A stretch of DNA of 64,000 nucleotides. Origin: Eumeta japonica. Lineage: Eukaryota; Arthropoda; Insecta; Lepidoptera; Psychidae. The stretch is taken from positions 1 to 64,000 of the forward strand of contig BGZK01000011.1 in assembly GCA_005406025.1 (NCBI GenBank), given 5' to 3'. Every line of letters starts with the position of its first letter. Position 1 is the stretch's first letter. Below, piece by piece: positions 11,501 to 26,500 of the stretch. A program made the translations under genes and the position numbers. The notes beneath the pieces were generated by a model that was not told the origin of the DNA, searched no databases, and was given only the letters and a program-made list of their open reading frames with translations.

Positions 11501-14500
11501 TTGTTGTTTACATGAATCACAATTAGCGCGAATTACACCTTTAGTACCACAACCATAGCAACTAAGAGAAGAAGACGTAACATTTTTACGTTTTAACTGA
11601 GCACAATTATCACGATTATGACCTGTTTTACGACAGTAAACACAATAAGTCTTATTACTAAATTTACTTAGCTGCCGTATATTCGAAAGAGCGCGCGGAT
11701 GCGTGTTACCGTTATCCGACGCTCGAGCCGTGGCGACACCGGGCGAAACAGCACTACTCGTGTCGAGAGAGGGGCGCGGGTGATGCGCGACGAAGCGGCG
11801 TGACTCCTGCTGGGAGCGGAGCACGCGGCCGCGCGCCGCCGGCGCTGGGCGATGAAGCTGTGGCGCGCGCCGGCCACTCGACGCGGCCGGTACCGGGCAG
11901 CCACCAGGCGCAGAACACGGTCGGCGGCTCCCGCCTTTGTAGTTACAGCTTCAGCCAGAGACTCCTCCACGAGTCGTGATTTATTCACTAAAACGTCTAA
12001 TGAATGTATTAACTCACGAGTACACGTTTCCTTATGCGACGATCGAGCAAACCGTAAACAATGTCTATTTTGTAATTTCACTTAATTCGTATGGTAATTT
12101 GGCGAAAAGCGCGCGAACTCGCGTAATGAATATATCGGCGCGCACGGAACCCTGTTCCATAGAGAAAATATCCTAAAAATTTTATGAGCTGGTCGCGGCA
12201 CACCATACATAGATCGAAGTTTATAAACAGCGTCCGGCCACGTAGACACCGTCGATTTGATACCGCGCCACCATGCATTACCGGTCAGAAGAATAGGTAA
12301 TCGGAGGGCGTGCTCATCGTTAAGAACCTCGGGAGGAGTTTCGAGCACGTCAGGATCACTGGCACTACCATCAAAACGAGCCGTCATTTTGCAAAACTTC
12401 CATCAGCGATCGTTCCATCGCCGTTCGGCGCCGGTGCCAATAATGATTGTATAAAGAATACGATTGGACTCCGCTTGTGACCTGGCCAGAGTCGAAAGCA
12501 AGGCAGCCAACTGATCTTCAAAACTCCAGCCAAAGTGGTGCAGGTGTGGCCGTAGGCGCGGACATACACGGAGACACCGTCGCGCAAGTCAGACACGGGG
12601 ACCGTGGTGCCACCGACGAGCCGGTCAGATGAGGCGGCGGCGGCAGCCTGAGCCCTGGTGACGATCCCAGAACCATCGTGATGTTCGTCGTCTCGAGCTG
12701 TCGTAGCGGGCTCGATATGCTCTTTACGTGGCATCGTGAAGCACAAGCTTACGCAACTAGGAGACAGGACAGCACATATGTGATTTTGAATCCGCAGCAC
12801 CACACAGCACAATATGAAAACGTATTAAACTACCGGCTACTCAGAGGCCCGCGTTGGGCGATCACTGTAGCGTGCGACGGTGGGTTCATCATTTAAACAC
12901 ACAAAGATGAAACAAATCAGTTTAATGTCCACCAGTGTACGCAAACATATTGTTTAGAGGAAATACCTTAAAATGATATAATTACATTGAATTTTGCAAT
13001 AACCCTACACATGTCAAGCGGGCTGCGGCGGGACTGCCCCGGTGCGCGCGTTCGGCTTTTAACGGCTCCCGAGAGTCCCGACTCGAGTTGTGCCGAAGTT
13101 TACCGAGCGTATACCGATGAATATTTGTATTTCAAATAAATAACAAGTGCGCGCTACATACTCAAGTTTTTCCATGTGCCATTTGATAGACAGCCTATGT
13201 GAGCCTCATAAGCTTTACGAAATAACTAAAAGCTTTGCTTTTTCGCCTAAAGAATTCTAAATTTTTAAAATATCTAAATGAAGTGTATGCAGAATATTAA
13301 TTCTACAGGCCTTACAATTAATTAATGCAAATATATCTTCAATATTCCAAATTGTTTCGTATTTTGATTTTTGGTTTTATTATATAGTTTTTTTTTTGTT
13401 AAGGAAAAAATAAACAGTGTTTCAAGGAACTGACAATTACTTACGCCATTTGGGCAGCCAACAACTGCTGAAAATGCATTATCACACAATTGTCGGCATT
13501 TCGCCAATGGGTTTATAGCAGAATAATGGAGTCGTCCATCGGATATAGTTAATAAATGTGTTTGTTATTAAGCTTTTTATTTCTCTTCAGTAACTGTTGA
13601 CTGTTTCGAGTCTCAAAACGTAACGGGAGTTTCCTGCATATTTAGACCTTTCATTGCCACAAATTCGACCAGTTACGTAAGAAGACGACTCGATCGACCT
13701 ATTACAGTATAACGCACGAAACTTTGCCGCCCTGAATTGGCTTCGAATGATATACTGCGCAGGTATTACGCTTACCTACCCTTCCTTATTCTCCGCCGCG
13801 TTCTTATTTTACGCCATTGCGATGCTTTCGTGACGAACTTCACAGCGACAAAGCTTCGTGCTTTGTACTATGCATGTTCATTATTGATCGTTACAGTAAG
13901 AATCAGTGTCACTGTAGTACACCTCATGTCATAACATTATATTTCCCTGACAATTCTCTATAGTGTCTATGTAGCAGAAATCTTATTATTGTCTTCGTCA
14001 ACTCGAAGGCTATACGCGTTAAACCAACAACAGTTGGCTTAAGGAATATAGTAGTTTACGATCGTTAGGCGTAGCAGTTGCATGTATTGGAAAATGTAAA
14101 AAAAAAACTATAATGGTAACAAATATCTCTCATGTATTATATGTACACTGTACTGCACATGTGAGATCGAATTTCATCTTCATCACTCCACAGAAATTCA
14201 TTCTTGCTTATAAGCCTCGGCGGGTAGGTCGAGAGACAATGGCAACACAGATTAATAGACTGTTAGATTTAAATTTCGCGCTCTTAAGTAAATGTCATTA
14301 GTCACTTTGACGTGACGTTTTTTCTAATCTGTATTAATATTCTGTGACACATGAGCGTGCCTTTGTTACTTGAAATAAAACCTGATTATTATTGAAATAA
14401 TAGTTTATTTCCACTTAATTCAATATAGACGATCATCACATATCTAATATCTACTATGTGCATGTAATCTATTAGCATTAGAATGCATAGGTGAATAGAC

Positions 14501-17500
14501 ACAACGCAGCGCCAGATCCAAAATATACCTTTTGGTACGGAAGTAGTAGAATTTCTTGGCAGATGCGAACGTTAGAATATAGTTTATTTTGTTGCAATGT
14601 TGTTTTGGTTTCACTTTACTTTCGCTGCGGATGAATTAAGTGTTAATTTATATATTTACTAATGCACGAGTAATGATGTGACCCCATTTTGGAATATCGT
14701 AAATGGAATACTAAATCGTAAATGTCAATAGTGTTAACTATCACTGATGTTCATATTTTCGAAGTCTACAGTGAAACAAGCATTTTGCCAATGAAAAAGA
14801 TGATCAAATAATTTTTGTGATTACTTTTTTTATTTACAATTTTTAGCTCTCTCCGTTTTAATAATAAACTAAGATTGCTTACTTGTCATTAGCGGTAACA
14901 TTTTAATTTTTTTTTTTTAATAATCGCGATAAGCTTTTACCAACATATTGACACTAATTACTATTAATAAATTATAAATTAGAGTTCTATAATTCTTAAT
15001 TAGAAGTAAGTCTTCTAAAATGATTTAGGAAGAATCATCTTGTTTTTCGGAGACCTACTTCATGATATGTCACTCACTATAGCATTAACTTTTTTTTCGT
15101 CTTTACCTCCATTTTGTATTTAACGGACATCATTCTGGTTTTTTCACGTTAATAAGACCCATGTTAATAATTACAATATGATTACAACATATGAAAAAAA
15201 CATAGTTTTTTGAGTCAAAAAACTAAACTCACAGATGCTCTAAGGCACGCACTCTCACGTAAGTGGAGATGGGCCGGACACATCTCGCGATACACAGACA
15301 GAAGGTGGACCATTGAAGTCACACGATGGAAAGGTCCAATAAGGAAAAGGAATGTTGGTCGACAATTAAGACGGTGGGTTGATGACATAATACACATCGT
15401 AGGAAACGACTGGATAAAGTCAGGCAAGGACAGGGAGTCATGGAAAAGGATTGAGGAGGCCTTTACCCAAACAGGGGTTCAAACCTCATAAGTAATACTA
15501 ACATTAGCTAATTAATTATAAGTAATCTTGTTTTAATTTTTAAATAATAACTTACTAACAAATATCGTACATGGAAATTGAGATTTAGATTAAATGGCTT
15601 TTATTTATTTATTTTATTATAACAAGTTTATTACAGCTTTATTGCAATAAGTTTTGAAAATTCAAATGAGATTGGTTGTTAACCAATTTTGAAACGTTAT
15701 AAATCCTATAGAATACTTTACCTATCACTTTTGTGCAATCTGTCGTTAAACAAATTATTGGCGTAGCAATAATCAAAACCGCACCTCCAGAATGCCATGA
15801 AATACCAAAATTAGTACATACGTAGGTACGTATGTATGTACATATACATATATGTATGTACATACATGCATACACACATGTACAGGCTGCTAAACACATA
15901 ACTCTTCTTTTCGTTTGGCAGTCGGGTAAAAAATCTTTTACAGTCTCCATTCCTATAATACGACATCAAACCACAGGTACAAGTTTAAGAGTACGTACAA
16001 GCACTTCTTTCCTGCTTCTATATTAGCATACTCGAGGATTGTTAAAATTCTCAAACTGTAAATCTTGTGAATTTTAATAATTAAAATTAAAAGATTGCAT
16101 CGTCAGATATAATAAAAATAAATCAGTGCCTTCAACGCCATCTATATTGAGTTTTTAAGACCAGCTGCACCTCACATCCAACCGTAATAAAATATACCTT
16201 TCCAAAAACTTGACAAAAAGTTATTTATATTATTTACAATAGTTAAACTTATATAAACTTACATAAACTACCATAACGTTTATTTGAAAATCTTTAATTT
16301 GTAAGTCTTTTTTAGTTTCTCAATACAGACATGATAACTTAGAAATTTAACTAGTAACTTGGTTATTTTTCGTTTTCGACGCGACCGGTGATATACCATA
16401 TCCTCGCAGAGTACAAACGTGTAGTTTCTGCTATTGTCTTTCGTCCAGTGAGTGAGTCCCGATGGCCAGTCCCGAAAAGTACCAGCGACCAACTTCCTCT
16501 CCATCAAATATCCTATTCCTTTGTAAAAGACCGGCAACACACTAGCAACACCTCTCAATCACCGGCGGTCATAACTCACTCTCTGTTGGAGTATGTGCTC
16601 ATTTTCCCCTTTAAATGTCGTAAAAAAAGAATGTATGTGTTCTGTTTCAGAGACGTGAGATCGTTCGCTAACCTCCTGAAATCGTCATTGGGTTCAGGGA
16701 TCCTCGCCATGCCGAACGCATTCAAGAGCGCCGGCACAGTCGTGGGTATCCTGGGCACCATCATCCTGGGCTACATTTGTACGCATTGCGTCTATTTACT
16801 GGTAAAACAATTCAATACTACACAATATAGATAGAAAAAAAGCTACTTTGCTTAAAATTGCAGCTTATAATTTTGCAGGAGCTTGAAAAGTAAATTCAAC
16901 TGTATTAAAATTTCACGTTATTTAGCGACATCAAACTACATTTAATACGAGATTCCGAAATTCCATATCTATGAAAATTTTTGATCTCACCTTTAATAGA
17001 GGTCAAAAAAAGAGCACACAGCCTTAAAATACATCCTTTTTCTAATATTTTCTCACATATACGATTAAAGATATATTGCAGTGTAAATAAGTATATATTG
17101 CTATGTTAATTTTCAGGTAAAAACATCACAGAATGTATCAAAAGTAGCTCAAGTGCCATGTTTAGGTTATGCTGAAACCGTTGAAACAGTTTTTGCTACG
17201 GGACCGCAAGCAATTCGGAAATTCTCCAAGGCAGCTAGGATATTTATAATTAGCAATTAATTTGCATAATGCTATTTATTAATAATCTATAATTACGATT
17301 CTGCAATGGTACATTTAATAAAAATGTAATATGGATGTTCGGAAAACACTATTTTTTATTATGAATACTTTAAAAAAATGTAGGTATTTATTAAAATATT
17401 CACAAAATACAATTCAGTTTACTGAATCAGTCTCTTGTGTATTTTTAATATTTGTTCGATTTAATCTATAACAATTCAGTCTTGATTATATTTTGAAAAC

Positions 17501-20500
17501 AACTAATTTCTGTATCAGTGTAATTCTTAATGGAACTTAAATTCCTCACGTCCTCTTACTTTATTTTATGTTCAATTTAACGATTTGCCCTTTGGATAAT
17601 ATAAAATGCCCATTCTTCTCAAGACACCATTACGTTCGTGGCGATTTATCAGATACTTTAATCTGGCTGCTCGGAATGCTTATCATTAATTAACGTGACT
17701 GTTAATTTTTTCCTCATATTAAAGATAAAAAAAAATAAAGTCACCCATCACGGTCGTGATTACTGATAAGATTACGTGACTGTAATTATCAATTACATAA
17801 AAATGTTTTTCTTAATTGATACTGCTATCGTTAACGAAGCAAAAGGGAAATTTAACATGTTTTATATTTTTAAATAGTTTGGAGCTTATTAATACATAAA
17901 TTTTCATTAAACCATACTTTGCTTTACACTGATATACGAAAACTGCTTTCGGAGTACAACCTTTGATAATTCTATTTTATGATTGATTATTGCCTATTTG
18001 TTGATTCACTATTTTTTATGTTTTTTAGAGAAAATAAATGTCGTTAGAGTAATCTGTCGTCCTTATATTTATCTCTGATTTAAATCAATATCTTCTATTA
18101 CCTAGAAACTACTAAGGTTCATTTAATTAGTTAATCACAATCAATTGAAAAAAAAATGTAATATGTTGTCTGCTTGAGATATTGTCAGTTAAAATGTTTT
18201 TACGATAGGTAGTGAGGTCACAAACTGAATAAAAGAGTTTGTGAAAGATTTCAGAGCCGAATGTGTGTGCCAGGAAATTCCGAAGGCGACTGTCTAGAAT
18301 GGCATGTTTCAGGATATTTATAGACTGGGCGATGGCTTTAACAATTCTTGGCGCATGCGTCGCGTATGTCATCCTGCTTGCCGATTCATTGAAACAGGTA
18401 GGTACGTTTTACCAAAATTCCCAAATTCTACCTTAAGTTTTGGATTCGTTAACGTAAGATATAATCAAGTACTGACCGATGTACGACTATAAGATTAAAT
18501 GACAAACTACTTTTTATCATACAAAAATACTTGATTTGGTTTCAGATTGTCGAACATTTTATTCCAAACATGGGAATCAACACTGAAATCTACTGCCTAA
18601 TGTTTCTTCTGCCAATAGTTTCAATTACGCAAATCAGGAATTTGAAATGTCTAGCTCTCTTCTCAGCGTTTGCCAACCTCCTGCTAGTGGTCACCTTCAT
18701 CATATGCCTGTATTTCATAATATCAGAATTCCCTAAATTGGACAATGTACCGATGTCGGTTGATATCGGTCAACTCCCGGTTTTTATGGGGTTTGTACGA
18801 TTTTATAAGTCGCTAAAAGTATAAACGCTTTTATGTTATGTTGTTGTTGTATTTACATTGGTATTTATTATTTTTTTAATATTACCTTTTAAATACCGAC
18901 TAGTACATATTTGATTTACATTTTTCTCAAATTTAATCCTTATAATGATCTGTCAATATAAGATATTAATACATTAAATCAAAAATACGTATTACTATAA
19001 CTTATATTCTTACTATTAATTAATCTGTAATTTTTCAGAACAGTGATTTTTGCAATGGAAGGTATCGGTGTAGTATTACCTGTTGAAAATGCTATGTCAA
19101 AACCCCAACATTTCTTGGGTTGCCCGGGCGTGTTGAACATCACTATGTCGGTGGTGGTCATTTTATACATGACCATGGGATTTCTGGGCTATGTCCGCTA
19201 CGGGAATAAAGCTGAAGCGAACATCACCTTAAACCTTGACACTAATAACATGTAAGTTTCTATATACATTTTTGGTTGCTAACTTCTATTAAAAATATAT
19301 ATAGCACTAGCGCTAGCATTATTGATATTTATACACGTTTTGCATAAAAGGTAATGTTGTTATATATAATATAATCTTATTATATTAATCTTATATCCTA
19401 TTTGAAAACATAATATACCTCTATGCAAAATTTAACTACATTCTGTCCAGCCGTCAATATATGACAAATATGCATACAAACATACTTTTATCATTTCTTA
19501 AATTATAAATGACCTATAATCATCTACAAACGATTCCGCATCGAATGGTCGCAGTCTCATAACGATAGGATCAGTAATTTTTACATGATTGAGCCTGAAA
19601 AAAAGGAACTTCATTATTTATGTACAGATTATAAAGGCCAATCTTACGATATGCTAATGATTAACACTATTACGCTATCACACCATAAACTGATGGATTT
19701 CTCGTTTAATCTCAGGATAAGAATAATTGAAATGGGACAAAATGTTTTCAACTATAGATCTTGTTTATTTCGAACCGGGCGTTCATCGATTTAGAAAAAT
19801 GTTTCTTTCAGGAACATCAAAGAAATCATTTATTGTTAGAGATGGTCATAGTCAAGTGGTTAACGCATTATTTTTGATGCATAAGGTAACTAACTTCATT
19901 CAGCTACCATCGAACCGACTATCCACTTTTTTTAATTCATACGAAATCGAACTCACTCTGTGCTTCTAAAAGCGCGTCGGGCGGTTAGCACTGGCGCTGT
20001 CGTAGCATTGCTCACGACGGTCACTAACTGCGTCTTCGATTCGCCTACCAGCTGTAGAATGTCAAAAAAAATTTGTGACGCAATGTAGCAGCACTTAGTT
20101 AAGAAGCAGCGATAAATAATTGAAATGCGCCAAGCTGTTGATCCGTATAAAATACTAGTCGGTTTGATTCATTCAAAAAATTTACAGGCGCATCGACAAT
20201 TAAAAAAAATCTGTAAAACGGTCGACCCCGCAGGCCAACCCTAAAACTTCCCGCTACGATGTTTATATGTAGTTGCGTTTTTGAGCTCCTCGAGTTCAAA
20301 AATATAGTTGCCTCAAAGCTCAAAGATGTATTTTTAAGCTTTACAAACATAACAATACAAGAAAACGGTTGAGTTTATTGGCCATTCCTCTAAACTATGG
20401 TATTTTCGAATTTAAAGTTTTCAAAAATGTACCTAGCACTAAATTATAGAGTTTGAGTAAAAAATATTGATTTTTGTGCTTTTTCAAGCTTTCCGAACTC

Positions 20501-23500
20501 TAAAGCTTATACGTTTTCAGCTCTTCGAATTCGAACATCTTGTTTGTTTTAAAAAAAAAGACATTTTTTTAATTTTTAACCTACGATTTCTATTGCAAAT
20601 TTTGATATGCTTTACGGCATTTGATGCAATTTTTTAAGCAAAGAAAGTTGACTTAAACTAAACGTCAATCTAAAAAGAACTTTAAAAGTTATTTTTAAAA
20701 AAAAAACTTTTTCTTAATTTTTCCTTAACGACATCTCTCTAATGAAGCGATGGATTTAAACGCAGTTTGCAACGATCAACGTTGCAGTTTGCAACGATCA
20801 ACGTTGCTTTTTATGTAGAACAGCTGGTTATTTTTTGGAATTTGTCGGGAGTGTAGTTTAAGAAATATTGTAGAAAACAATTTTTGAAAAATTTTTCTTG
20901 AACGATATCTCTTGAACAAAGCGACCGATTTTCACATAGTTTACGGCAACCGATGCATCTGTTTGGGGAAAAGAGCTGTTTGGATTTTAGTACCGATCAG
21001 TAAAATAGTCCGAAAAGTTATTCCAAAAAAAATTTTTTTCTGAAAATTTTATTTTTGAGATTCATCAAAATCTACAAGGCAAAATTATTTTAATGCTTCT
21101 ACAAGTTTAATTGAATAATAAACCACTTTGGCATATCGCAAATTTCATTTCGATCGATTAATATGTTCAAAAGTAATGAGAGGCTTACATACATACACGC
21201 AGGCACCCACGCATGCGCCCACGCATGGATTAATTTGAAAACAGTAATTTTCTAATTTAAGAAAATTATTCAGTTTTTATAGCAGGAAGTTAAAGATTAT
21301 ATAAAACATAATAGTGTAGTATTAGGAAAATGAAATCCCATTGATGTGATTTTGCTACTTAAATCGTCTACTTGATGAAAATGAAGTTGGGATTTAAAAT
21401 ATATAATACAATAATTTAATTTTTACGGAAAAAAATAGGGCGTCATGGGACGCCCGAAAGATGTCTAACATATAAATTATCAATAGAATTTATATTTAAA
21501 ATACCAATAAAGTATGTAGTAAACAATAAAAAGGAATTAAGTTTCTTAGTAGAATCAATATATTATTTGAAATGTAACAATAATTAGAGAACATTTATAT
21601 TTGTAAATAGAAAATATATTTTTATTTAATAATATATCACTGATTTGAATTCTTCTAGGAATTCTGTCAATTAATTAGTAATAAAAATAAAAAAATTCAA
21701 GTCAATTTTAATAAGAATAAAATTATAATAGAGTGACGTCACAGCATATAAAAAAAATTATAAATTCTTTTAAAATACTTTAAATTATATGTCAAATAAA
21801 TCAATGAAATCATTAAATAACGAATTAATATCAAACTTTATTTTGGGCCAATAAATTCAAGGTATAATAATAACACAAAAAAATGGAAAATTCAAATAAT
21901 AATGCAAAAATTTGTTTAAAAATGTATTTAATTTATTTATAAGAAACTACATAAACATTTATAAATATACAGGATGGAATCGATCATGCATTTTTCCGCA
22001 AATATTACAAATCTACTCCTTTTTAGAACACATTTTCCAAACTATAACAAAAATATACCATTGAAAATATTCCTATAAATAACATAAATTAATAAAGAGA
22101 AAACGATGCCGCGCGCCGCATGGGGAGTTGTAAAGATTGCCGAAGGTATTATTACATTAGTCTCTGATTTTCCACATTTATTTCACTCACCTCTAAACAA
22201 ACAAGGCAAATTATCGCGTAAATGATACTTCACGCAACTTAAGGACTCGCAGGCAGCAATGTAACCTTTGCAAACTCCCCAACAATAAATCATATTTTCA
22301 TATTCGATAGCAGTGAAAGGTATTTTTCTTAAATAGTTAAACATTAATCACACACAATTTCAAAAATGCCAATATCATAAACTTAACATTTTATAAAAAA
22401 TATCTAAACCTCTAAAGCCGCGCGTCCGTTCACTGGCGCCTGCATGCGGGCCTATAATGAAATGAGGGGCAGGTTGGACGGAGGGGCCATTGTGCACGCA
22501 TCACCTAAGGATGTATCTCGTGAGATTACATGTTCACGTTTTGACCTATTTTTCTCAGGAACGGCTACTGCAATGGCTATGGTTTCTTTGGCAAAGTTGT
22601 TCTAAAAAAGGAGATTATGAAAATTTGCGGAAACACGCATGATCGATTCCATACGCTATATATGTTCAATTCCTTTTCTTTCTCATTCGCACTTCTTTCC
22701 TGTACAGCATACTTACGTGTTAATATACATCTATATCGCTTGTGTCACGTTACACTTCGCGATCACCACGCATTAGCCTGTCAAACCCCCACGCTGACGC
22801 GCATATAGATACATATTCCACATCATAAATAGGTCTTGGAAATACATATTTAAATTCTGAAAATAGTCGAGAAAGAAGTAGTTTTAAATGTGTTTTTTTA
22901 CACAAGACTTTTTTTTAATTTAATATTTTAATAAAACACGCTCCCTTCAATATTTAAACCGTCTTCAAGACAAATACATATTCTTATTAAAAAAAAGAGC
23001 GTGTGTACAGAGTACACGTGTCAGAAGTGAAAGTTCTTTGGCAATATTAATTAAAATCAGTAAGATTGTCCATAAATAATCAGTGATACCAATTAAAGAC
23101 TAAAATTAAAGATAAAAATTGTCTATAGAAATTTTAAAATTTAAAATTACGATGAAATTTTGCATAATGTAGTAATTAATAAATGAATATTAGTAAAAAA
23201 ATATATTGTACAAATAATGTAATATTGTTGTCGGGCAAAAAATAATTATAATTATTTTTTATATATATTATATATATATAATTATATATACTTTTTATAT
23301 TTAAAACCATTATGATAAAGGATGTTTGAGCAATGTACATTTTTTTTTTGCGTTTTAAAAAAGCTATTTTAATCTATAAACAAATATGTATCAGCATATA
23401 ATATACTCAAATTTGTCATTATCATTGTTGTTGTTATTGTAATTATTAGTAAATTTCGTTTATAATGATATAATTAGTATACTTTTATTTATTTAATAAT

Positions 23501-26500
23501 TAAAAATGTTTAGAAGTTATACTAAGAAATATACGTTTTACATTCAACATAATTCCGGAACCTCGTAAAAAGAATACAGCAATTGAGATAGCATGCTTAC
23601 TATTTTTGTCTCTTTCTTTCTGGCGATCTATCCGATTGGTCTCTCCGTCTTTCAAAATCTTAAATGGTGACGGCCTCATCATACCGCTAATATTATTATT
23701 ATGCCGTGACGATATTGGCGTGACGTGACCTTGAAATTTCACTCTCAACGCGCCCAAAGAAGTTTCACTTTAAAAAAATTTCATCTGATTATCATAGTTT
23801 AAATGGCTGTGATATTAACCTTAATGCAAATTCGCACTTCAATGTCTATGTAAACGCTTGTGCGGTCGCAAGCGACGTACCGTGACGACCTTCCGCGTCA
23901 CCGACACCTTTTGTCGATATCTCCGACAATACCGCACAATCGCCTAGCCAAATAGCGCGAATTTCACACCGCGCTACACTCTATGGCATGTATTTAGTCA
24001 TGATAGTATGGCACGAATTTGTATCAATGATCATTGTAATTATTTTTCTTAATTAAGGCCATTTATGTTTCTCATTTTTTATTTGTGTACGTCTTTTAAT
24101 TTGTTTCCATAGTGGAAGGCAATTCAAAAAACTAATGATTATAGAGTTTGATGAAAATCTGGGGATACAGTTTAATGCTGCAGCTACATATTTATCATCT
24201 ATATCCAAAATTTAATTACACCAATCGATAGCTAAAGGAGCAAAGAATTCGTTACGTTTAGTGAGAACTATAAAGCACTGTGTGCAGCGAAGGGAGAATA
24301 ACCGATATTTTGAAGTCACATTTTTTTTTACTATAAATTTTGACTCAGAGAAGCTACATTCTTCTTTTGAGTTTCCATCGTCAACTCTTGTCAAAATCTA
24401 TTGATTGCATGTATAAAATATCAATGAGAAAAAGTTATAGAAAACATATATAGAATTACATTAAAAAATTGAAATAATAAGATATCGGTTTTTAATCGTC
24501 AAAAAACGAAATCAAAATATAGAGATTGTATACGGTTGGAAAGAGCTTCTCAAGAATAATTCAGGGATATTCATAAAACACTACAAGACTACCGGGGATG
24601 TAAAAGAATGGAGGCGTCCGAGCATATCAACGACGGCGCCAATACACCTGCGGCTGGGGCGACCAGTGGATGATGTAATCGCTTTTATATCGACGCTGGA
24701 CTATATAGCCCAGCGCACATAACCGATGTCTATACAGACGTCAATTATGTGCGAACACCGATTATTAAAGACACATTTAGCAGCAGCTCGTATACGTTTC
24801 ACTACAACATTTAGAACATGAAATTCGAAAGATTTCTTAGTATTATGAAATTATTATGCATATAGTTCGCTCAAAGAATTATCCGTCATGTACACGTATT
24901 CACGTAAAATACACGGCCGCGGCCACGATACAGCCAAACCCCGTCTTTTTACGTTCAAAATTAGATCATATATTTATGGGTTAATTATAAAACGGTTTAA
25001 ATTTGTAATCGCACACATTGTATAAGAACATTTTCATATAATATCGTATTAATTCCATTAACTTATAATACCCCAACAACCGAGCTTTGTTCAGCGTTCT
25101 TTCGGCTTTACCGTGAGAATACAATAACTTCTTACGGGAAATTTTCTCATGGTCATTTCCAACAATGACTATAGATACAATATTATATAACCCTATGTAA
25201 TTGTAAAATTTACCTAGGTATCGATGTACCCTAGTCTGGTTTTAGGTATCCGGAATTTTGGATTAAAGTCAGCAGCACGACAACTACCTATATTTTCTTT
25301 GATCAGCTATTCAATTTATCTGTTCATAAGTGCTATATATACTCATCTCACACATTAAACATTTCACATTCGGCTCTTTATTACTATCGAGGCCGTCGTA
25401 CGTGGGCAGGAGCCTTGATCGACTTTTTGTACTCCGCCCCGACTGTTTTTATTTCTCGTCCTGACTATCCTTCTAGATCTAAATTCAAATAAATACGTCG
25501 AATGCAAATAGAACCCACATTCGTGGGATCGGTCACGGAGGCCGGATGCCTCACACGCCACCAACACCTAGCTTAAAGTTACTACCAGTTTCGAAATGGT
25601 AATACAGTCGAGGTGGCCTTTGCCACATGCAGATCCCCTACCACATTTATGCTCAGCCTTACAACCTACGTGTAAAATAGTTCATTCATACTTAAACAGA
25701 CAAATTTAAAAACGGTTGACCATGAGACCATCCCTGAAACATTTCGCTATTTAGTTCAGAAATACGACTTTCTAATACAGTATTGAGCTCAAAAGTTGTA
25801 ATGTGTTCTTTTTTTGCTTTTGTACAAAGTATTTACCGATTAATTAAGTTGTGGAATTCCATTTCGTTTTTTAGTACAAAAATGATACTTTTCAAGGATA
25901 TTGCTTTATCAAGAATTTGAAAGTTATTTTAAAAAGACGTTTTCTAAAAATTTTTTAAAGGGCTCTTATATTTTAACGAAATAACCGATTTCGAGGTAGT
26001 TTTTTCGATGTATGAAAGAATAGATGCATTAAAATCGACATGTCAAAAAATTAGAAAGTTAGTTTAATAAAGCACTTTCCTGGAAAGTTTTAGACGGCGA
26101 CAACTTTTAAACAAATCGACCGATTTTGATCTGCGTTGCCACATTTGACGTACATTTTTAACCATTAAAATTGTGTATCTCATCTAGCCTTATTGAAGGC
26201 TTCTGTGGGGGGCCTTAAATCATTATATCACCCGAGTCTTTTAAGGCAATCCGACCCTGGTTTGTACTATATATGTATATAAGCGAAATACCACTGACTG
26301 ACTGACTAATTCCTAATTAAAGTAACTAAAGAAATACCATATCTCTGAAATTAAACGTCCAGTTGACTTGAAATTTTGCATAGTGACTCTTCTCGAGACG
26401 TAGACGTTCCCTAAGAAAGGATTTTACGCAATTCCTATACAAAAATTAAAAAAAAACCATTTTATGTTTAGGCAGACGGAACCGCGGGCAAAAGCTAGTA

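Larger units (their letters stand above)
9208..13158 (-). mobile_element. Ty3/gypsy-type LTR retrotransposon, internally deleted
   Basis: Two direct LTRs (9208-9499 and 12866-13158) run TG to CA with inverted ends TGTAGCG/CGCTACA and are flanked by the 4-bp target duplication TACT (9204-9207 and 13159-13162). The coding strand is minus. Next to the 3' LTR (9208-9499) lies a purine tract, AAAGGGGAGAC on the minus strand. Next to the 5' LTR lies CGCCCAACGCGGG, one base off the complement of the insect tRNA-Lys 3' end, a common Ty3/gypsy primer. Gag with a zinc knuckle, protease, the first part of reverse transcriptase and the integrase C-terminus are recognisable. The reverse transcriptase core, RNase H and most of integrase are missing, so it cannot be autonomous. 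It sits in transporter intron 1 in antisense orientation. Confidence 0.92.

Noticed and set aside
11852..12632. Plus-strand and alternate frames rich in Arg and Ala
   Set aside because: They are antisense or frame shadows of the GC-rich gag region of the LTR element.
15639..16026. Frames rich in Cys, Tyr, Met and Val on both strands
   Set aside because: They are translations of the TACG/TATG simple repeat.
16576..16764. Minus-strand frame over the second transporter exon
   Set aside because: Antisense shadow of the exon at 16651-16801 and the SINE-like repeat.
21440..21465. GGGCGTC...GACGCCC hairpin resembling a bacterial terminator
   Set aside because: The genome is eukaryotic and no gene ends nearby; it is a short chance or repeat-derived stem.
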